Shown here: positions 51,035-60,517 of the stretch, in pieces
Layout: each line of letters starts with the position of its first letter
Position numbering within the stretch: position 1 is the first letter of the stretch
Assembly: GCA_012729225.1 (NCBI GenBank)
Contig: JAAYDO010000139.1
Coordinates: 1-64,000 of the forward strand
Direction: 5' to 3'
DNA length: 64,000 nucleotides
Source of the DNA: Bacteroidales bacterium
GTDB taxonomy: Bacteria; Bacteroidota; Bacteroidia; Bacteroidales; Bacteroidaceae
The notes under the pieces: model-generated
Told to the model about the DNA's origin: nothing
The model's input: only the letters and a program-made list of their open reading frames with translations
Databases searched by the model: none
Program-made: the position numbers and the translations under genes

Positions 51035-51093
51035 TCCCGGATACAGGTAAACCAAGGCAGATTCAATCTTCAAGAAAACTCAATAGAACATAT

Positions 51094-51567
51094 ATGAATA
51101 CTTTTTCACACGAATTGGATGACACCGACCTTCAGATTCTTCGTATTGTGCAGAAAAATGGTCGTTTGACAAACAAGGAAATCTCACAGATGATTCATCT
51201 TTCAGTCACCCCTACCTACGAGCGTTTGCGACGATTGGAACGTCTGGGCTATATCAAGGGATATGTGGCAATACTGGATGCTCACAAGATGGAGCGTGGC
51301 TTCATGGTCTTTTGTAGTGTCACCATGAATCAAATCAACAAGCATATTGCTCAGGACTTTTGTGAAACAGTAGGAGAGTGGGATGAAGTCACTGAATGCT
51401 ATAATGTGTCGGGTGATGGTGACTATCTTCTAAAGGTTTGTGTCAATAGTATGCAGAAATACCAGCAGTTTATTCTGGAAAAATTGGGCGCATTCCCTCA
51501 TGTGTTTCATGTGCGTTCCACCTTTGTGATGGACACTCTCAAACTCACTTATGGATTTCCATTTTAG
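51094..51567 (+). CDS. Lrp/AsnC family transcriptional regulator
   Basis: ELDDTDLQILRIVQKNGRLTNKEISQMIHLSVTPTYERLRRLERLGYIKGY; start set at MNTFSHE. Confidence 0.94.
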   Translation: MNTFSHELDDTDLQILRIVQKNGRLTNKEISQMIHLSVTPTYERLRRLERLGYIKGYVAILDAHKMERGFMVFCSVTMNQINKHIAQDFCETVGEWDEVTECYNVSGDGDYLLKVCVNSMQKYQQFILEKLGAFPHVFHVRSTFVMDTLKLTYGFPF

Positions 51568-52381
51568 GATTCATCAGGTCTTTCACATCGTCATATCCTA
51601 AGCAAATGGTGGTCGCCCCATAAGCATAAGGGGCAATGTCATATTCGTTATAGTAGAATTCAATACTGTCTTCTCTCAGGGCAAAGTTAGATGGGATGAA
51701 CAAATCAGTCATCTCAAGAAAGCCCTTGGCTTGCAGTTCCTTTAGAGTCTTCACTCTATTATACTCCATCAATTTCTTGAGGAGTCGTTCTTTCAGTTTG
51801 TTCTGTTGATAAGTAGGAAAGACATCTTCGAGAGACATAAAAGCCCCGGTCTTCGTGTCAAATCTAAGGATTGTCATGAGTTTGTAGGGATGTGCTCCAC
51901 CTGTAAACACGTCCTCCTGCAACCTGTAGTTCAATACATTCTTTAAGCCATATTCTGCAATGCCCTTCACTTCATTATAATAAGTGTTGGCAACCTCACT
52001 GCTGTAAAACTCCGACTTCTTGTCTTCCACGTATTGGCTCACTGCCTCTTCAATGGTTTGCTCGCTCGACTGATTGAGCAAAATTTCCAGAAGATGACTG
52101 TTAATGAGTTGGCACACCTTCTTCTTTTCCTCTACCTCCGACTCAAGAAACTGCATGCTTACCTGCACATTCATCTTACGACCTTTCTCGGCATAAAAGT
52201 CATCCGGCTCTTCCGTATCATCCAAGGTGTCATCACCTGTCTTCTCCACCAGAGACTCTTGCTTCTCCACATTATAGAATGTGATTTGTTTTCTATCCTC
52301 ACCCGAACCGCATGCCAATATCAATGCCGTGAAAGTGAATCCTAAAAACCAATATATATAGTATCTAATTGACCTTTTCAT
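51545..52381 (-). CDS. DUF3298 domain-containing lipoprotein (RsiV-like)
   Basis: LACGSGEDRK lipobox; FTGGAHPYKLMTILRFDTKTGAFMSLEDVFP. Confidence 0.78.
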   Translation of the reverse strand: MKRSIRYYIYWFLGFTFTALILACGSGEDRKQITFYNVEKQESLVEKTGDDTLDDTEEPDDFYAEKGRKMNVQVSMQFLESEVEEKKKVCQLINSHLLEILLNQSSEQTIEEAVSQYVEDKKSEFYSSEVANTYYNEVKGIAEYGLKNVLNYRLQEDVFTGGAHPYKLMTILRFDTKTGAFMSLEDVFPTYQQNKLKERLLKKLMEYNRVKTLKELQAKGFLEMTDLFIPSNFALREDSIEFYYNEYDIAPYAYGATTICLGYDDVKDLMNPKMEIHK

Positions 52382-52502
52382 TGCTCATTTCTGTAAATCG
52401 AGCGCAAAGGTAGCAATTTTTCTGTTCTACATACATTTTATTTCGACAATAATAGTTAATTTTGCCAAGAAATTCATGTAATTAAATTAATTATCATACA
52501 AT

Positions 52503-52973
52503 TTGATGCAACACAGAAATTCCTATAGCGATTTGGGGTTGATTATAGCGGTCGGTGTCTTCATTTGCCTTCTCATCAAATGCTTGCTCTTTGGGTTCAC
52601 TTGGGTAAGTATTATCTGGCTCATTCTTTCATGCGTCTATTTCTTCATTTCCAAGCGTTACAGCTCGGAGAGTGTTGTGGTGAAACATGCCACGACAGCC
52701 TTTTTGGCACTCTCTGCATTAGCCATTGTGGGCATCCTCTTGTTCGACAAGAACGCACGTCCTGCTGTGCGCGCCTTTGAGGGTACGGGCGATACCATCC
52801 GTGATGAAAGGGTTGTGGAGGAAGAGCCTATTGTGCCTATTAAGATAGAAGAAGAGGTGGACACTTTGGAGAAGGACTCAGCTGTCATGATGGAAGCGTT
52901 GATTGACACGGTTTCTGCAAGCCACGCAGGAGCAGACCTTGCTCCTGCTGCTGATTCGGTCAAGAGGCAATGA
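52503..52973 (+). CDS. Hypothetical membrane protein
   Basis: 156 aa with several N-terminal TM helices and an acidic C-terminal tail. Confidence 0.6.
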   Translation: MMQHRNSYSDLGLIIAVGVFICLLIKCLLFGFTWVSIIWLILSCVYFFISKRYSSESVVVKHATTAFLALSALAIVGILLFDKNARPAVRAFEGTGDTIRDERVVEEEPIVPIKIEEEVDTLEKDSAVMMEALIDTVSASHAGADLAPAADSVKRQ

Positions 52974-53070
52974 AATAAAAGATCATTTTATGATCGGGTA
53001 ATAGCAGATTGTGAAATCAAAAGATATTTATTATTACATTCAATATTAGATTGTATAAAACTATTTTATT

Positions 53071-54153
53071 ATGTCATTAATCAAATGTCCTGAATGCGGT
53101 AGAGAGGTGAGTGATTTAGCCGCATCCTGTCCTCACTGTGGATGTCCTATCAATGAGCATGTGGCTCGTCTTGTGGCAGATAGGACTTCAGGCGAAAAGA
53201 AGAATCAAAACTCACCTGCTCCCAAGAAACAGACAAGAGCAACCGCTACAATAGTTGTCATGTCTCTGGTCATCTTATCACTTGCAGGCGCAGCTGTTTG
53301 GTTTCTCTTCTTTGGTAGAGGTTCTGATATGGATGAGCGTGCGGCTTACGATCGGATTATGCGTTTTGAAAAAGAACGTCAGTTTGATTCACTGGATGTG
53401 GCTCTCAACGAATATATCGACACCTACAATTCTGATGCTTTCCACTATTCGCAGATCAAGGAGTTGAGTGACCGTTTCTCTACCGAACGCTCTGATTGGG
53501 AGGCTGTCAAAGGTGTCATGTCATTGCAGTCAGTGCGTCGTTTTCTGGATATGCACCCAGATGGGTTCTTCCACAAAAATGCTGATGAGAAGTTGGACTC
53601 TCTCTCCTTTGTTGAGGCGGAGAATGAAGACACCAAAGAGGCTTATGACCGCTATCTCAGCGAGTTTAACAACGGCAGGTTTGCCGAAGAGGCTCACAAG
53701 AAAATATCTGACCTCGACAAGGAAGAACTCACGATAGAGGAACAGTTGTCTGTCAAGAAGGTGCTTTCAACTCATTTTGATGCTTTGGCAGACAATGACA
53801 AGACCTCCATTGCTTCCACTCTTGCTTCCCGAATCAACTCCTATATTGGTAAGGCAAATCCTGAGATGGAAGATATTTATGCCTATATGAGCGGTATGCA
53901 TTCATCCTCCCGCCAGATTGTCTTCAATGTTAAGACAGGTAATGTCACAAAGGTGAAGGTGGGTGACAGGTCTGTTTTCAATGCTCAGTTCGTTCTTGAA
54001 GAAGAGGCGATGGCTGCGGGTCGTCATAATGGTCTTGACACAGAGTATGGCAATGCTGAAGAGAAATCATCTTCGGGCAATGTCAAACGCTTCATCGGTA
54101 CTGCTGTTCTCAACGAAAACATGAAGATCACTTCATTGGTGTTGAGGCAGTAA
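53071..54153 (+). CDS. Zinc-ribbon domain-containing membrane protein
   Basis: MSLIKCPECGREVSDLAASCPHCGCPINEH, then one TM helix (IVVMSLVILSLAGAAVWFLFF). Confidence 0.8.
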   Translation: MSLIKCPECGREVSDLAASCPHCGCPINEHVARLVADRTSGEKKNQNSPAPKKQTRATATIVVMSLVILSLAGAAVWFLFFGRGSDMDERAAYDRIMRFEKERQFDSLDVALNEYIDTYNSDAFHYSQIKELSDRFSTERSDWEAVKGVMSLQSVRRFLDMHPDGFFHKNADEKLDSLSFVEAENEDTKEAYDRYLSEFNNGRFAEEAHKKISDLDKEELTIEEQLSVKKVLSTHFDALADNDKTSIASTLASRINSYIGKANPEMEDIYAYMSGMHSSSRQIVFNVKTGNVTKVKVGDRSVFNAQFVLEEEAMAAGRHNGLDTEYGNAEEKSSSGNVKRFIGTAVLNENMKITSLVLRQ

Positions 54154-54205
54154 TATTTCTCTCAGGAAGGAGTGTGTGGATAACACTCTCCCCATGCTTC
54201 TGCGA

Positions 54206-54238
54206 GCCTTCGATATACCTTCGATAAGGCTTCGATAG
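54206..54238 (+). repeat. 11-bp tandem repeat, 3 units (second copy)
   Basis: GCCTTCGATAT / ACCTTCGATAA / GGCTTCGATAG; flanks TCTGCGAG...GGAGT...ATAATT align with 36611-36664. Confidence 0.88.
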
Positions 54239-54357
54239 GAGTATGGGATAATTAGCGTGAGTTCAACAACGATTTCACGCTCTGTTTCTATGGTTAAAGA
54301 GGCTGAATAAAAGCAAGTGCTTGAGAGGATGAGATGGTGGGATTTCCCTTCCATTTG

Positions 54358-54489
54358 CCCCCTCACGTGATTGAAGCATTCTTCATGCCTCAACGAACAA
54401 TTGTTCAATGGCTAACGAACAATTATTCAAGTGCCGATGAACAATGCTTCAAGTGCCAATGAATAATTGTTCGATGACCCATGAACCAT
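54358..54489 (-). repeat. 22-bp tandem repeat array, locus D (5 units plus degenerate sixth; minus orientation)
   Basis: Minus strand: ATGGTTCATGGGTCATCGAACA / ATTATTCATTGGCACTTGAAGC / ATTGTTCATCGGCACTTGAATA / ATTGTTCGTTAGCCATTGAACA / ATTGTTCGTTGAGGCATGAAGA / ATGCTTCAATCACGTGAGGGGG. Confidence 0.92.
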
Positions 54490-54704
54490 GCGTGCGTTTT
54501 TGTCCCTATAAGCATGAAGTTCTTGAGTGTCTATAAATCGTTGTGTATAGACAGGATATAAAGATCCCTTCGGTCTATGCTGACATCATTCGCTTTCTTG
54601 GGTGGGTGGTCCTGCGACAAACTCTGAGTTTGGCGTACTCATGTGGATTGAAGTCCCAAACTTAGGCAGTTCCTCATGACCGCCTTGGGGATGAGAGAGT
54701 GGCT

Positions 54705-55295
54705 TTATACACCTTCATCACTGAAGTCCTTGCTCATTTCATTGCTGAGTGGCCCTGTCTCCAGATCTTGTGCTTTCTGGAAGGAATGAGAACCATCAGG
54801 GTTTACCTTCAATTCAAGCGGATAAGCCATTCCATCTGAGGTCTCGTCAGGATCACCTACTGTCACAATGAAATAAAGGGCAGAACGGTCTTTGTCGCGC
54901 TTGATGTAGTTGTAGTTCACACCTATCATGGTGGATGTCTTCAGGAAGTCGCTTGGTACAATATTGCTGAAGTTGCTTTTGTAGAACGTTTTGCTAAAGA
55001 CCTTTGTGCTGTCTCGCCTGATGTCAATCCTTACTCTACTCTCATGGTATTCAAGCCCTTGGGAGTTGATGAGCACGGGCATGGTATCAACATGCTCAAA
55101 CTTGCAAGTATATCGATACAGTTTGCCGTTGATGTGAATGGTGTCATCAATCGTGTAGTCGCACAGTGATGTGACACCTGTTTGAGAATCAGTTTCTTCC
55201 ACTACATGTGGCGTTGTCATCTCTTTTTTTTCTTCTTTGCATGATGTTGCCGCCAAGGTAAGTAGCGTGATGAACGCTATGCTGAATAATTTCAT
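54705..55295 (-). CDS. DUF4738-like lipoprotein
   Basis: MKLFSIAFITLLTLAATSCKEEKKEM lipobox; start set downstream of 55346. Confidence 0.65.
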   Translation of the reverse strand: MKLFSIAFITLLTLAATSCKEEKKEMTTPHVVEETDSQTGVTSLCDYTIDDTIHINGKLYRYTCKFEHVDTMPVLINSQGLEYHESRVRIDIRRDSTKVFSKTFYKSNFSNIVPSDFLKTSTMIGVNYNYIKRDKDRSALYFIVTVGDPDETSDGMAYPLELKVNPDGSHSFQKAQDLETGPLSNEMSKDFSDEGV

Positions 55296-55606
55296 CTTTA
55301 ATTCTATTATAAATAATGTGGTTTTTTGTTTTGCGGGTTTCTTCATGCAAAATTCGTAAAAGAAAGTGAATTAATCAAATGAAACATGAAAATAATTGAA
55401 TAAACACCTACATTTGGTGTATTGTGTGCAAAAAAGATTGTAACTTTGCATTTGGAAATCATGGATGCATGTGAGTTTACACAAAGCGACCTTTATGGTT
55501 CTTTTGTTCAACCATTCTTGTGTCATCATAAACAACGCTTCAATTCGGCATTGGTGTGCAAGATGATTTCTCTATGTGGCATTCATTATATTATGGTAAA
55601 AGAAAG

Positions 55607-56470
55607 ATGGGACTATTGAAAAAGTATCCAAGAAATTGGAGTGTGAAGAGTGGACAGCCACTCACGGAGATGGATAAGAAGATTTTGAGTTTTCAGAACA
55701 AGGGTCACTTAGTCCCCACACGTGATTTGATCAAGACTCCAGAACAGATTGCCGGCATTCGCAAGGCGGGTGTGCTCAACACGGCTGTGCTTGACCTCGT
55801 TGCTGAAAAGATTTGTGAGGGCATTTCGACCTTGGAGATAGATAGGCTTGTTTATGATTTCACCATCAAAAATGGTGGTGTCCCTGCACCCCTCAACTAT
55901 GAGGGTTTCCCTAAGAGTTGTTGTACAAGTGTCAATGAAGTGGTTTGCCACGGCATTCCTTGCGAGGATGAAGTGCTGGAGGAGGGTGACATTATCAATG
56001 TGGATTGTACAACGATTGTTGATGGCTATTATGCAGATGCCAGCCGCATGTTCATTATAGGCAATACCACTCCAGAGCGCGAAAAGCTTGTGCAGGTGGC
56101 AAAGGAGTGTATGGATCTTGGGGCTGAGGCGACCAAACCCTACTCATTTGTAGGCGATTCGGCGGCGGTTATTACCAAGCATGCTCATAAGAATGGTTTC
56201 ACAGTGGTGCGTGATCTTTGTGGTCACGGCGTGGGCAATCAGTTTCACGAAGAACCGGACATGGAGCATTGGGGCAAGAAGGGTACGGGCATGTTGCTCG
56301 TGCCTGGAATGGTGTTCACTATAGAACCGATGATCAATGCTGGAGACTGGAAGGTTTTTGTGGATAGTGAAGATGATTGGACTGTGGTGACAGAAGATTA
56401 TAGCGATTCTGCTCAGTGGGAGCATACCTATCTGATGACAGAAGAGGGTTTGGAAATCTTGACCTATTAG
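55607..56470 (+). CDS. map: Type I methionine aminopeptidase (start uncertain)
   Basis: APLNYEGFPKSCCTSVNEVVCHGIP, DCTTIVDGYYADASRMF, GHGVGNQFHEEP, FTIEPMIN; starts at MGLLKKYPRNW or upstream at 55556. Confidence 0.93.
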   Translation: MGLLKKYPRNWSVKSGQPLTEMDKKILSFQNKGHLVPTRDLIKTPEQIAGIRKAGVLNTAVLDLVAEKICEGISTLEIDRLVYDFTIKNGGVPAPLNYEGFPKSCCTSVNEVVCHGIPCEDEVLEEGDIINVDCTTIVDGYYADASRMFIIGNTTPEREKLVQVAKECMDLGAEATKPYSFVGDSAAVITKHAHKNGFTVVRDLCGHGVGNQFHEEPDMEHWGKKGTGMLLVPGMVFTIEPMINAGDWKVFVDSEDDWTVVTEDYSDSAQWEHTYLMTEEGLEILTY

Positions 56471-56519
56471 GATGGAGTTTCCTCGTCTTTTTACTTAATA
56501 CTTTATTACTCTCGAAGAA

Positions 56520-57533
56520 ATGTATATACTTGCAATAGAAAGTTCGTGTGATGATACGAGTGCTGCAGTCCTGAAGGATGGAATCTTGTTGAGCAATGTG
56601 ACAGCCTCACAGGCTGTTCATGTGGAGTATGGCGGTGTGGTGCCAGAATTGGCAAGTCGCGCACATCAGCAGAACATTGTGCCAGTGGTAGATGCTGCCA
56701 TCAAGCGTGCCGGCATTGCCAAAGAAGATTTGAATGCTGTGGCATTCACTCGTGGTCCAGGTTTGATGGGTAGCCTTCTTGTGGGTGTGAGTTTCGCAAA
56801 AGGATTGGCACGTAGTTTGGGCATTCCAATGATAGATGTCAATCACCTTCAAGGCCATGTGTTGGCACATTTCATTCGTGAGAGTGAAGACGACCATGAG
56901 CAGCCTTCCTTCCCTTACCTCTGTCTGCTTGTCAGTGGCGGTAACAGTCAGATTGTGAAGGTCAATTCATATAAGGACATGGAGATTATCGGTCAGACAA
57001 TAGATGATGCGGCAGGTGAGGCTATTGACAAATGTTCTAAGGTGATGGGGCTTGGCTATCCTGGCGGTCCAATCATTGACAGGCTGGCACGCCAGGGTAA
57101 TCCTGATGCCTTTGAGTTTGCCAAGCCTGATATAGGAGGCTACGACTATAGTTTCTCTGGTCTCAAGACTTCTTTTCTCTATCATCTCAGGGATTGGCTC
57201 AAGGATGATCCCGACTTCATAGAGCATCACAAGGAAGACCTTGCCGCATCTCTCGAAAAGACTGTTGTGGATATTCTCATGAAGAAACTGCGTAAGGCTG
57301 TGAAGGATACAGGCATCAATCAGGTAGCAGTGGCAGGTGGTGTGAGTGCTAATAATGGGCTTCGCAATGCCTTTAAGGATCATGCCAAGCGTTATCGCTG
57401 GAATATCTTCATTCCTAAGTTCTCCTATACAACAGATAATGCAGCGATGATAGGCATTACAGGCTATTTCAAATATCTTGATAAAGATTTTGCTTCTATA
57501 GGTTTGCCTGCCTATGCTCGTGTGACAAAATAG
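56520..57533 (+). CDS. tsaD: tRNA N6-adenosine threonylcarbamoyltransferase
   Basis: ILAIESSCDDTSAAVL, VPELASRAHQQNI, RGPGLMGSLLVG, GGVSANNGLR. Confidence 0.97.
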   Translation: MYILAIESSCDDTSAAVLKDGILLSNVTASQAVHVEYGGVVPELASRAHQQNIVPVVDAAIKRAGIAKEDLNAVAFTRGPGLMGSLLVGVSFAKGLARSLGIPMIDVNHLQGHVLAHFIRESEDDHEQPSFPYLCLLVSGGNSQIVKVNSYKDMEIIGQTIDDAAGEAIDKCSKVMGLGYPGGPIIDRLARQGNPDAFEFAKPDIGGYDYSFSGLKTSFLYHLRDWLKDDPDFIEHHKEDLAASLEKTVVDILMKKLRKAVKDTGINQVAVAGGVSANNGLRNAFKDHAKRYRWNIFIPKFSYTTDNAAMIGITGYFKYLDKDFASIGLPAYARVTK

Positions 57534-57564
57534 CCGTAGAGATTCTCAACAATCCATACTCAAG

Positions 57565-58308
57565 ATGAAAGAAGTCCGTTATTTTTATGTTCCTAATGCT
57601 TCTACAGATGTGGAACTGCCTGAAGAGGAAGCCCAGCATGCAGTGCGTGTGTTGCGCATGCAGATGGGTGACGAGATGATGCTCATGGATGGTAGGGGAA
57701 CGTTCTACCGTGCTGTGGTGACAGAGACTGCCAAGAAGCGTTGTGGCTATCGGGTGGAGGAAGTGCTTCCACAGAATCGTCAGTGGCCTGCTCATCTTCA
57801 TGTGGCTATAGCCCCAACAAAGAATATGGACAGAACAGAGTGGTTTGCTGAGAAGGCAACAGAGATAGGTTTTGATGAACTGAGTTTCTTGAAGTGCAGA
57901 TGGTCAGAGCGTGAGGTGATGAAGACAGAACGTGTGGAGAAGATTCTTGTGTCTGCCATGAAACAGAGCCATAAGGCTTGGAAACCCTTGTTGAACGAGA
58001 TGATGGCTTTCCGCTCTTTCATTGAAAAGATACAGAAGGCGGAACAAGAGAGCGGAAGAGTCATGAAGAAGTTCATCTGCCATTGTTATGAAGAAGAGGG
58101 TTGGGAAGATAAGAAGCCCTTGAAGGATGTGCTTCAAAAGGGTGAGGACACCTTGGTTCTGGTTGGTCCTGAAGGTGATTTCTCTATTGATGAAGTGAAG
58201 ATGGCAGAAGCGGCAGGATACCAGAGCGTGACACTGGGACAGAGTAGGTTGCGCACGGAAACAGCAGCTCTTGTGGCGGTTCATCTCATGAATCTTGCCA
58301 ATCAATAG
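57565..58308 (+). CDS. rsmE: 16S rRNA (uracil1498-N3)-methyltransferase
   Basis: EEEAQHAVRVLRMQMGDEMMLMDGRG, LVGPEGDFSIDEV, LGQSRLRTETAALVA. Confidence 0.94.
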   Translation: MKEVRYFYVPNASTDVELPEEEAQHAVRVLRMQMGDEMMLMDGRGTFYRAVVTETAKKRCGYRVEEVLPQNRQWPAHLHVAIAPTKNMDRTEWFAEKATEIGFDELSFLKCRWSEREVMKTERVEKILVSAMKQSHKAWKPLLNEMMAFRSFIEKIQKAEQESGRVMKKFICHCYEEEGWEDKKPLKDVLQKGEDTLVLVGPEGDFSIDEVKMAEAAGYQSVTLGQSRLRTETAALVAVHLMNLANQ

Positions 58309-58385
58309 TTGAAGTGAACAAGTTTTGTATGAATTGGGGAATAAAGCCTATTCATTCTATTTCAATAAAGTTATAACGATTTTTT

Positions 58386-59852
58386 ATGAAACATCTTCAT
58401 TTATTATCTGCTTTAGCAGTGGTAGCATTCATTTTTTGCTCATGTAGCAATACTGACTATCAGCGTGTGATTCCTGCAGATGCATCGGCTGTTGTGAAGA
58501 TAGACGTGAAGTCTCTCACAGAGAAGGCGGATTTCTCTCATTCTTCAGCAAACGAGATGCTCGGCAGTATGCTTGCTGCTGTGGTGAAGGGGAAAGATGT
58601 GAAAAAGATGCAGTCTTATATCAATGACCCCAGTTCCATGGGACTCGACTTTAGCATGCCTGTTTATGTGTTTATGGTGGGTCAGCATTTCGGTGTTTCT
58701 ATCAAGGTGGATGATGATGGAGACCTGAAGAAGTCCATACAGATGCTTCAGAAGCAGGGAATGGCAACAAAGCCTATAGAGAAAGAAAGCCTGATGTGTG
58801 GTTCTCTGCTGGATGATATACAATATACATATAGCAGTAATACATTTCTCCTTTTGACAAGTTTGGAGGGTGGCAATGCCTCTACTGGACGTATGGCTCG
58901 CCAGTTGATGAAACAGGATGAAGAGGATTCCTTCAGTTCTTCTGAAGCACATCTCAAGATGAATGAGCATCAGGAGGATGTGGTGATTTATTCTCAACTG
59001 AACAAGAATAATATGAAGGCTTTGTCTGGTCTTGAAAATCTGTTGGTGTGGCTTCCTTTGTCTAAACAGAATGTTCAGATGGAGGCACTTAATACGATCA
59101 ATTTTGATGAAGGAAAAATCTATTTTAGTGTGAAAGTGTGGGGAAAGGATGAGATGTCTCAGAAACTCATTGACGATGCAAACAAGAATCTCCGTTCCAT
59201 TCAAGCCACTTATGCGCATCCTTCAGTCAATATGGTTGTTTGGGGTGCTGCTAATCTGAAGGGAGACTGGCTGCTCAGCCACATGAAGGAGAGCAAGCAG
59301 GCAAAGGAAATGCTTTTCCTCATGGAGAGGGCTGTTGATATAGAGCAAATGTTGCGTGCAGTGGATGGTGATGTTGCTATTGAATTGCAGAATCTGGGTA
59401 ATAATGATATTGCTTATTTGGCACAAGTTCAATTGTCCAATTCGGATTTTCTTGCTGATGTGGATTATTGGAAACAAAGCATGAAGGAATATGGCTTATC
59501 TATGCAGAGCAGAGGGAAAGACGCTTATTCCATGCAGATGGAGAGGGACACTTATCTATGGGGTGTGAAGGAGAAGAAGGAACTTTTCTTTGCTTCGGAA
59601 AAGGCAAACATGTCACCTGCTCCACAATCAGTGTTGGATAACTACATGACCGACATCAAGAAGAGCAAGTTCTTTATTTATGTGGATTTGGCAGCACTTC
59701 ACAATACCATGATATTCCAGATTCCTTGGTGGGGAGAAAAACTGCGTGCGTTGAAGTCTATTGTAGTAAAGTCTGCTTCTGCTGACGAGATGACCATGGT
59801 CGTAGAATTAACCGATAAGAAAGACAACTTTTTGAAACTATTATTTAAATAA
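58386..59852 (+). CDS. DUF4836 family lipoprotein
   Basis: LALSALAVVAFIFCSCSNT-like signal/lipobox; YQRVIPADASAVVKIDVKSL; 488 aa. Confidence 0.78.
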   Translation: MKHLHLLSALAVVAFIFCSCSNTDYQRVIPADASAVVKIDVKSLTEKADFSHSSANEMLGSMLAAVVKGKDVKKMQSYINDPSSMGLDFSMPVYVFMVGQHFGVSIKVDDDGDLKKSIQMLQKQGMATKPIEKESLMCGSLLDDIQYTYSSNTFLLLTSLEGGNASTGRMARQLMKQDEEDSFSSSEAHLKMNEHQEDVVIYSQLNKNNMKALSGLENLLVWLPLSKQNVQMEALNTINFDEGKIYFSVKVWGKDEMSQKLIDDANKNLRSIQATYAHPSVNMVVWGAANLKGDWLLSHMKESKQAKEMLFLMERAVDIEQMLRAVDGDVAIELQNLGNNDIAYLAQVQLSNSDFLADVDYWKQSMKEYGLSMQSRGKDAYSMQMERDTYLWGVKEKKELFFASEKANMSPAPQSVLDNYMTDIKKSKFFIYVDLAALHNTMIFQIPWWGEKLRALKSIVVKSASADEMTMVVELTDKKDNFLKLLFK

Positions 59853-60496
59853 TGAATAAGATTCAGTTGAAGAACACTCTGCCCAATGTTTTTATCCATC
59901 GAGATGACATGGTAAGCGATATTTGGAAGCAGGATGTTGAGTTTGAGAAGGGAAGGATTTATTTGGTGGAAGCCAATTCTGGTACAGGCAAGTCTTCCCT
60001 TTGTAGCTACATCTATGGTTATCGACATGACTATCAGGGACAGATTCTTTTTGATGGTGAGGATATTCGAGGATATTCTGTGTCAAAATGGACTAATATC
60101 CGACAATGTCACTTTGCTCTCCTTTGGCAGGAACTTCGCATGTTTCCTGAACTTACAGCCATGGAGAATGTAGAGATTAAAAATAAACTCACAGGTTTTC
60201 AATCCCAAGAACAGATTCTTCAATGGTTTGAGATGCTGGGTATCACAGATAAGATCAATGCCAATCTCGGACGTATGTCATTTGGTCAGCAACAACGTGT
60301 AGCACTCATCCGTGCTCTTTGCCAGCCTTTCGACTTTCTTTTTGTAGATGAGCCTATCAGCCACCTTGATGATGCAAACTCTGAAATCATGGGGCGCATT
60401 ATGATTGCTGAAGCTCAGAAACAAGGTGCGGCTATCATTACTACAAGTATTGGCAAACATATCAACCTGAACTATGATCAGGTGTTCAAACTCTAA
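59852..60496 (+). CDS. ABC transporter ATP-binding protein
   Basis: Walker A-like EANSGTGKSSLCSYI, signature MSFGQQQRVALIRAL, Walker B FLFVDEPISHLDD. Confidence 0.93.
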   Translation: MNKIQLKNTLPNVFIHRDDMVSDIWKQDVEFEKGRIYLVEANSGTGKSSLCSYIYGYRHDYQGQILFDGEDIRGYSVSKWTNIRQCHFALLWQELRMFPELTAMENVEIKNKLTGFQSQEQILQWFEMLGITDKINANLGRMSFGQQQRVALIRALCQPFDFLFVDEPISHLDDANSEIMGRIMIAEAQKQGAAIITTSIGKHINLNYDQVFKL

Positions 60497-60517
60497 CCCT
60501 ACACGTATATATTCATC

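Noticed and set aside
51067-51093. ORF 50935..51567 as a longer regulator with an N-terminal extension
   Set aside because: The extension lies within maf in another frame; the Lrp/AsnC homology begins at MNTFSHELDDTD (51094).
3957-54489. 22-bp arrays as insertion sequences or MITEs
   Set aside because: I saw no transposase, no clear terminal inverted repeats and no target-site duplications; copies are internally repetitive. Non-autonomous mobility remains possible but unsupported.
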